From Pseudomonadota bacterium (lineage in GTDB: Bacteria > Pseudomonadota > Alphaproteobacteria > HIMB59 > GCA-002718135): a stretch of DNA of 6,665 nt. The notes below the pieces were generated by a model, which did not search any database, had not been told where the DNA came from, and worked only from the letters and a program-made list of their open reading frames with translations. The DNA lies in NCBI GenBank assembly GCA_027625355.1, contig JAQBWI010000060.1, positions 1 to 6,665 of the forward strand, read 5' to 3'. Of this stretch, positions 5,951-6,665 are shown in pieces (the stretch's first letter is position 1; each line of letters starts with the position of its first letter). The position numbers and the translations under genes were made by a program.

Positions 5951-6665
5951 ATGTACGTAGATAGTCATCAGCATTTTTGGAAACTTTCAAGAGGGGATTA
6001 CTCCTGGATGACTCCAGATATGAAAGAATTATATAAAGATTTTTCCCCAGAGGATCTTGAACCACTTATTAAAAAAAAAAATATAACTCAAACTGTGATT
6101 GTTCAAGCGGCTGACACAATAGCGGAAACAGAATTTACATTAAGTTTGGCATCTAAGTATGATTTTATTACAGGTGTTGTTGGTTGGGTTGATTTAGATA
6201 GTGATAAAGCAAAAGATGATATTGATAAACTTTGTGAGAGTAATTTTTTAAAAGGTTTTAGACCAATGATACACGATATTAAAGATGATGAATGGATGTT
6301 AAAAAATAATCTTAGTGAGAACTTAAAATATATAAATAATAAAAATTTAACATTTGATGCCTTGGTAAGACCAAACCATTTGAAGCATCTAATTAAATTT
6401 GTAAAAAAATACGATTTTCTTCCAATAGTTATCGATCATATCGCCAAACCCGTAATTATAAATTCAGAAATAGATGAATGGAAAAAAGATATGACTGAAT
6501 TGTCAAAAGCAAATAATGTCTATTGTAAATTTTCAGGAATTCTTACTGAAGTAGGAAAAGACTACAATAAACATCAACTAGACCCTTATATAGATTTTAT
6601 TTTAAATTTATTTGGTTCTGAAAAACTGATGTGGGGAAGCGATTGGCCGGTTCTAACTATGGCTG
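5951..6665 (+). CDS. Probable L-fuconolactonase, amidohydrolase-2 family (3' partial)
   Basis: The frame is open from an ATG abutting the dehydratase stop to the window edge, giving 238 complete codons. Relatives are about 280 residues, so roughly 40-50 are missing. It is a COG3618-type metal-dependent TIM-barrel hydrolase, expected to open L-fucono-lactone to L-fuconate between the dehydrogenase and dehydratase steps. Motifs in order are DSHQHFW (4-10, metal-binding HxH-like start), VIVQAAD (49-55), KGFRPMIHDI (101-110), IDHIAKP (161-167), YCKFSGI (191-197) and MWGSDWPV (227-234, with the conserved Asp231). His108 sits where I recall Gln in many relatives (RPMxQD). The Shine-Dalgarno is weak (GGAA at 5943-5946), and with zero spacing from the preceding stop, translation probably depends on coupling. 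An eleven-A run crosses codons 41-44, yet motifs on both sides stay in one frame. Other lactonases share this family, so the substrate is assigned from context. Confidence 0.88.
   Translation, partial: MYVDSHQHFWKLSRGDYSWMTPDMKELYKDFSPEDLEPLIKKKNITQTVIVQAADTIAETEFTLSLASKYDFITGVVGWVDLDSDKAKDDIDKLCESNFLKGFRPMIHDIKDDEWMLKNNLSENLKYINNKNLTFDALVRPNHLKHLIKFVKKYDFLPIVIDHIAKPVIINSEIDEWKKDMTELSKANNVYCKFSGILTEVGKDYNKHQLDPYIDFILNLFGSEKLMWGSDWPVLTMA
6071..6081 (+). repeat. Eleven-base poly-A homopolymer inside the lactonase gene
   Basis: Eleven consecutive A encode Lys-Lys-Lys and the first two bases of an Asn codon, about 120 bases into the gene. The frame is intact at this length. Such runs are prone to polymerase slippage and to sequencing indels, and a single-base change here would truncate the enzyme. 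Confidence 0.75.

Noticed and set aside
3663..6665. L-rhamnose or other sugar-acid pathway instead of L-fucose
   Set aside because: The dehydratase motifs fit fuconate dehydratase rather than rhamnonate dehydratase. Related substrates such as L-galactose or D-arabinose cannot be excluded.
1..6665. tRNA, rRNA, CRISPR, insertion sequence, attachment site or defence genes
   Set aside because: Nearly all bases are accounted for by transporter and catabolic genes, and no repeats or cloverleaf-like sequences were seen.

Overview
The window carries one plus-strand gene cluster from a low-GC bacterium. Bases are roughly 70% A/T by eye, wobble positions are strongly A/T, and genes are packed with overlapping stops and starts. 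That style, together with an ABC sugar importer and an oxidative sugar pathway, suggests a streamlined marine alphaproteobacterium such as SAR11/Pelagibacterales or the HIMB59/AEGEAN-169 lineage. There is no rRNA or phylogenetic marker here, so the taxonomic call is inference.

Layout: (1) bases 1-189 are the last 62 codons of what is probably the periplasmic sugar-binding protein of the importer. (2) A strong intrinsic terminator at 204-230 fills the only intergenic gap. (3) Two related CUT2/RbsC-type permeases follow (233-1219 and 1216-2184), then a double-NBD RbsA-type ATPase (2177-3670). (4) Catabolic genes follow without a gap: an aldo/keto reductase of the L-fucose/D-threo-aldose 1-dehydrogenase type (3663-4667), an enolase-superfamily L-fuconate dehydratase (4664-5950), and an amidohydrolase-2 family L-fuconolactonase that runs off the right edge (5951-6665).

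The genes fit a single route: import of L-fucose (or a close relative such as L-galactose or D-arabinose), NAD(P)-dependent oxidation to the lactone, hydrolysis to L-fuconate, and dehydration to 2-keto-3-deoxy-L-fuconate. The steps that finish this known non-phosphorylative pathway (oxidation of the keto-deoxy acid and cleavage to pyruvate plus lactate) are not in the window and may lie downstream. The dehydratase is the anchor of the substrate assignment, because its acid/base and metal residues fall at a constant two-residue offset from those I recall for characterised Xanthomonas FucD.

The pathway itself is known. The most unusual local structure is the terminator, whose T-tract ends two bases before the first permease start codon. 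Transcription of everything downstream must read through it, and the usual Shine-Dalgarno region of that gene is occupied by the terminator. I see no undescribed system, RNA gene, mobile element, CRISPR array or phage feature.
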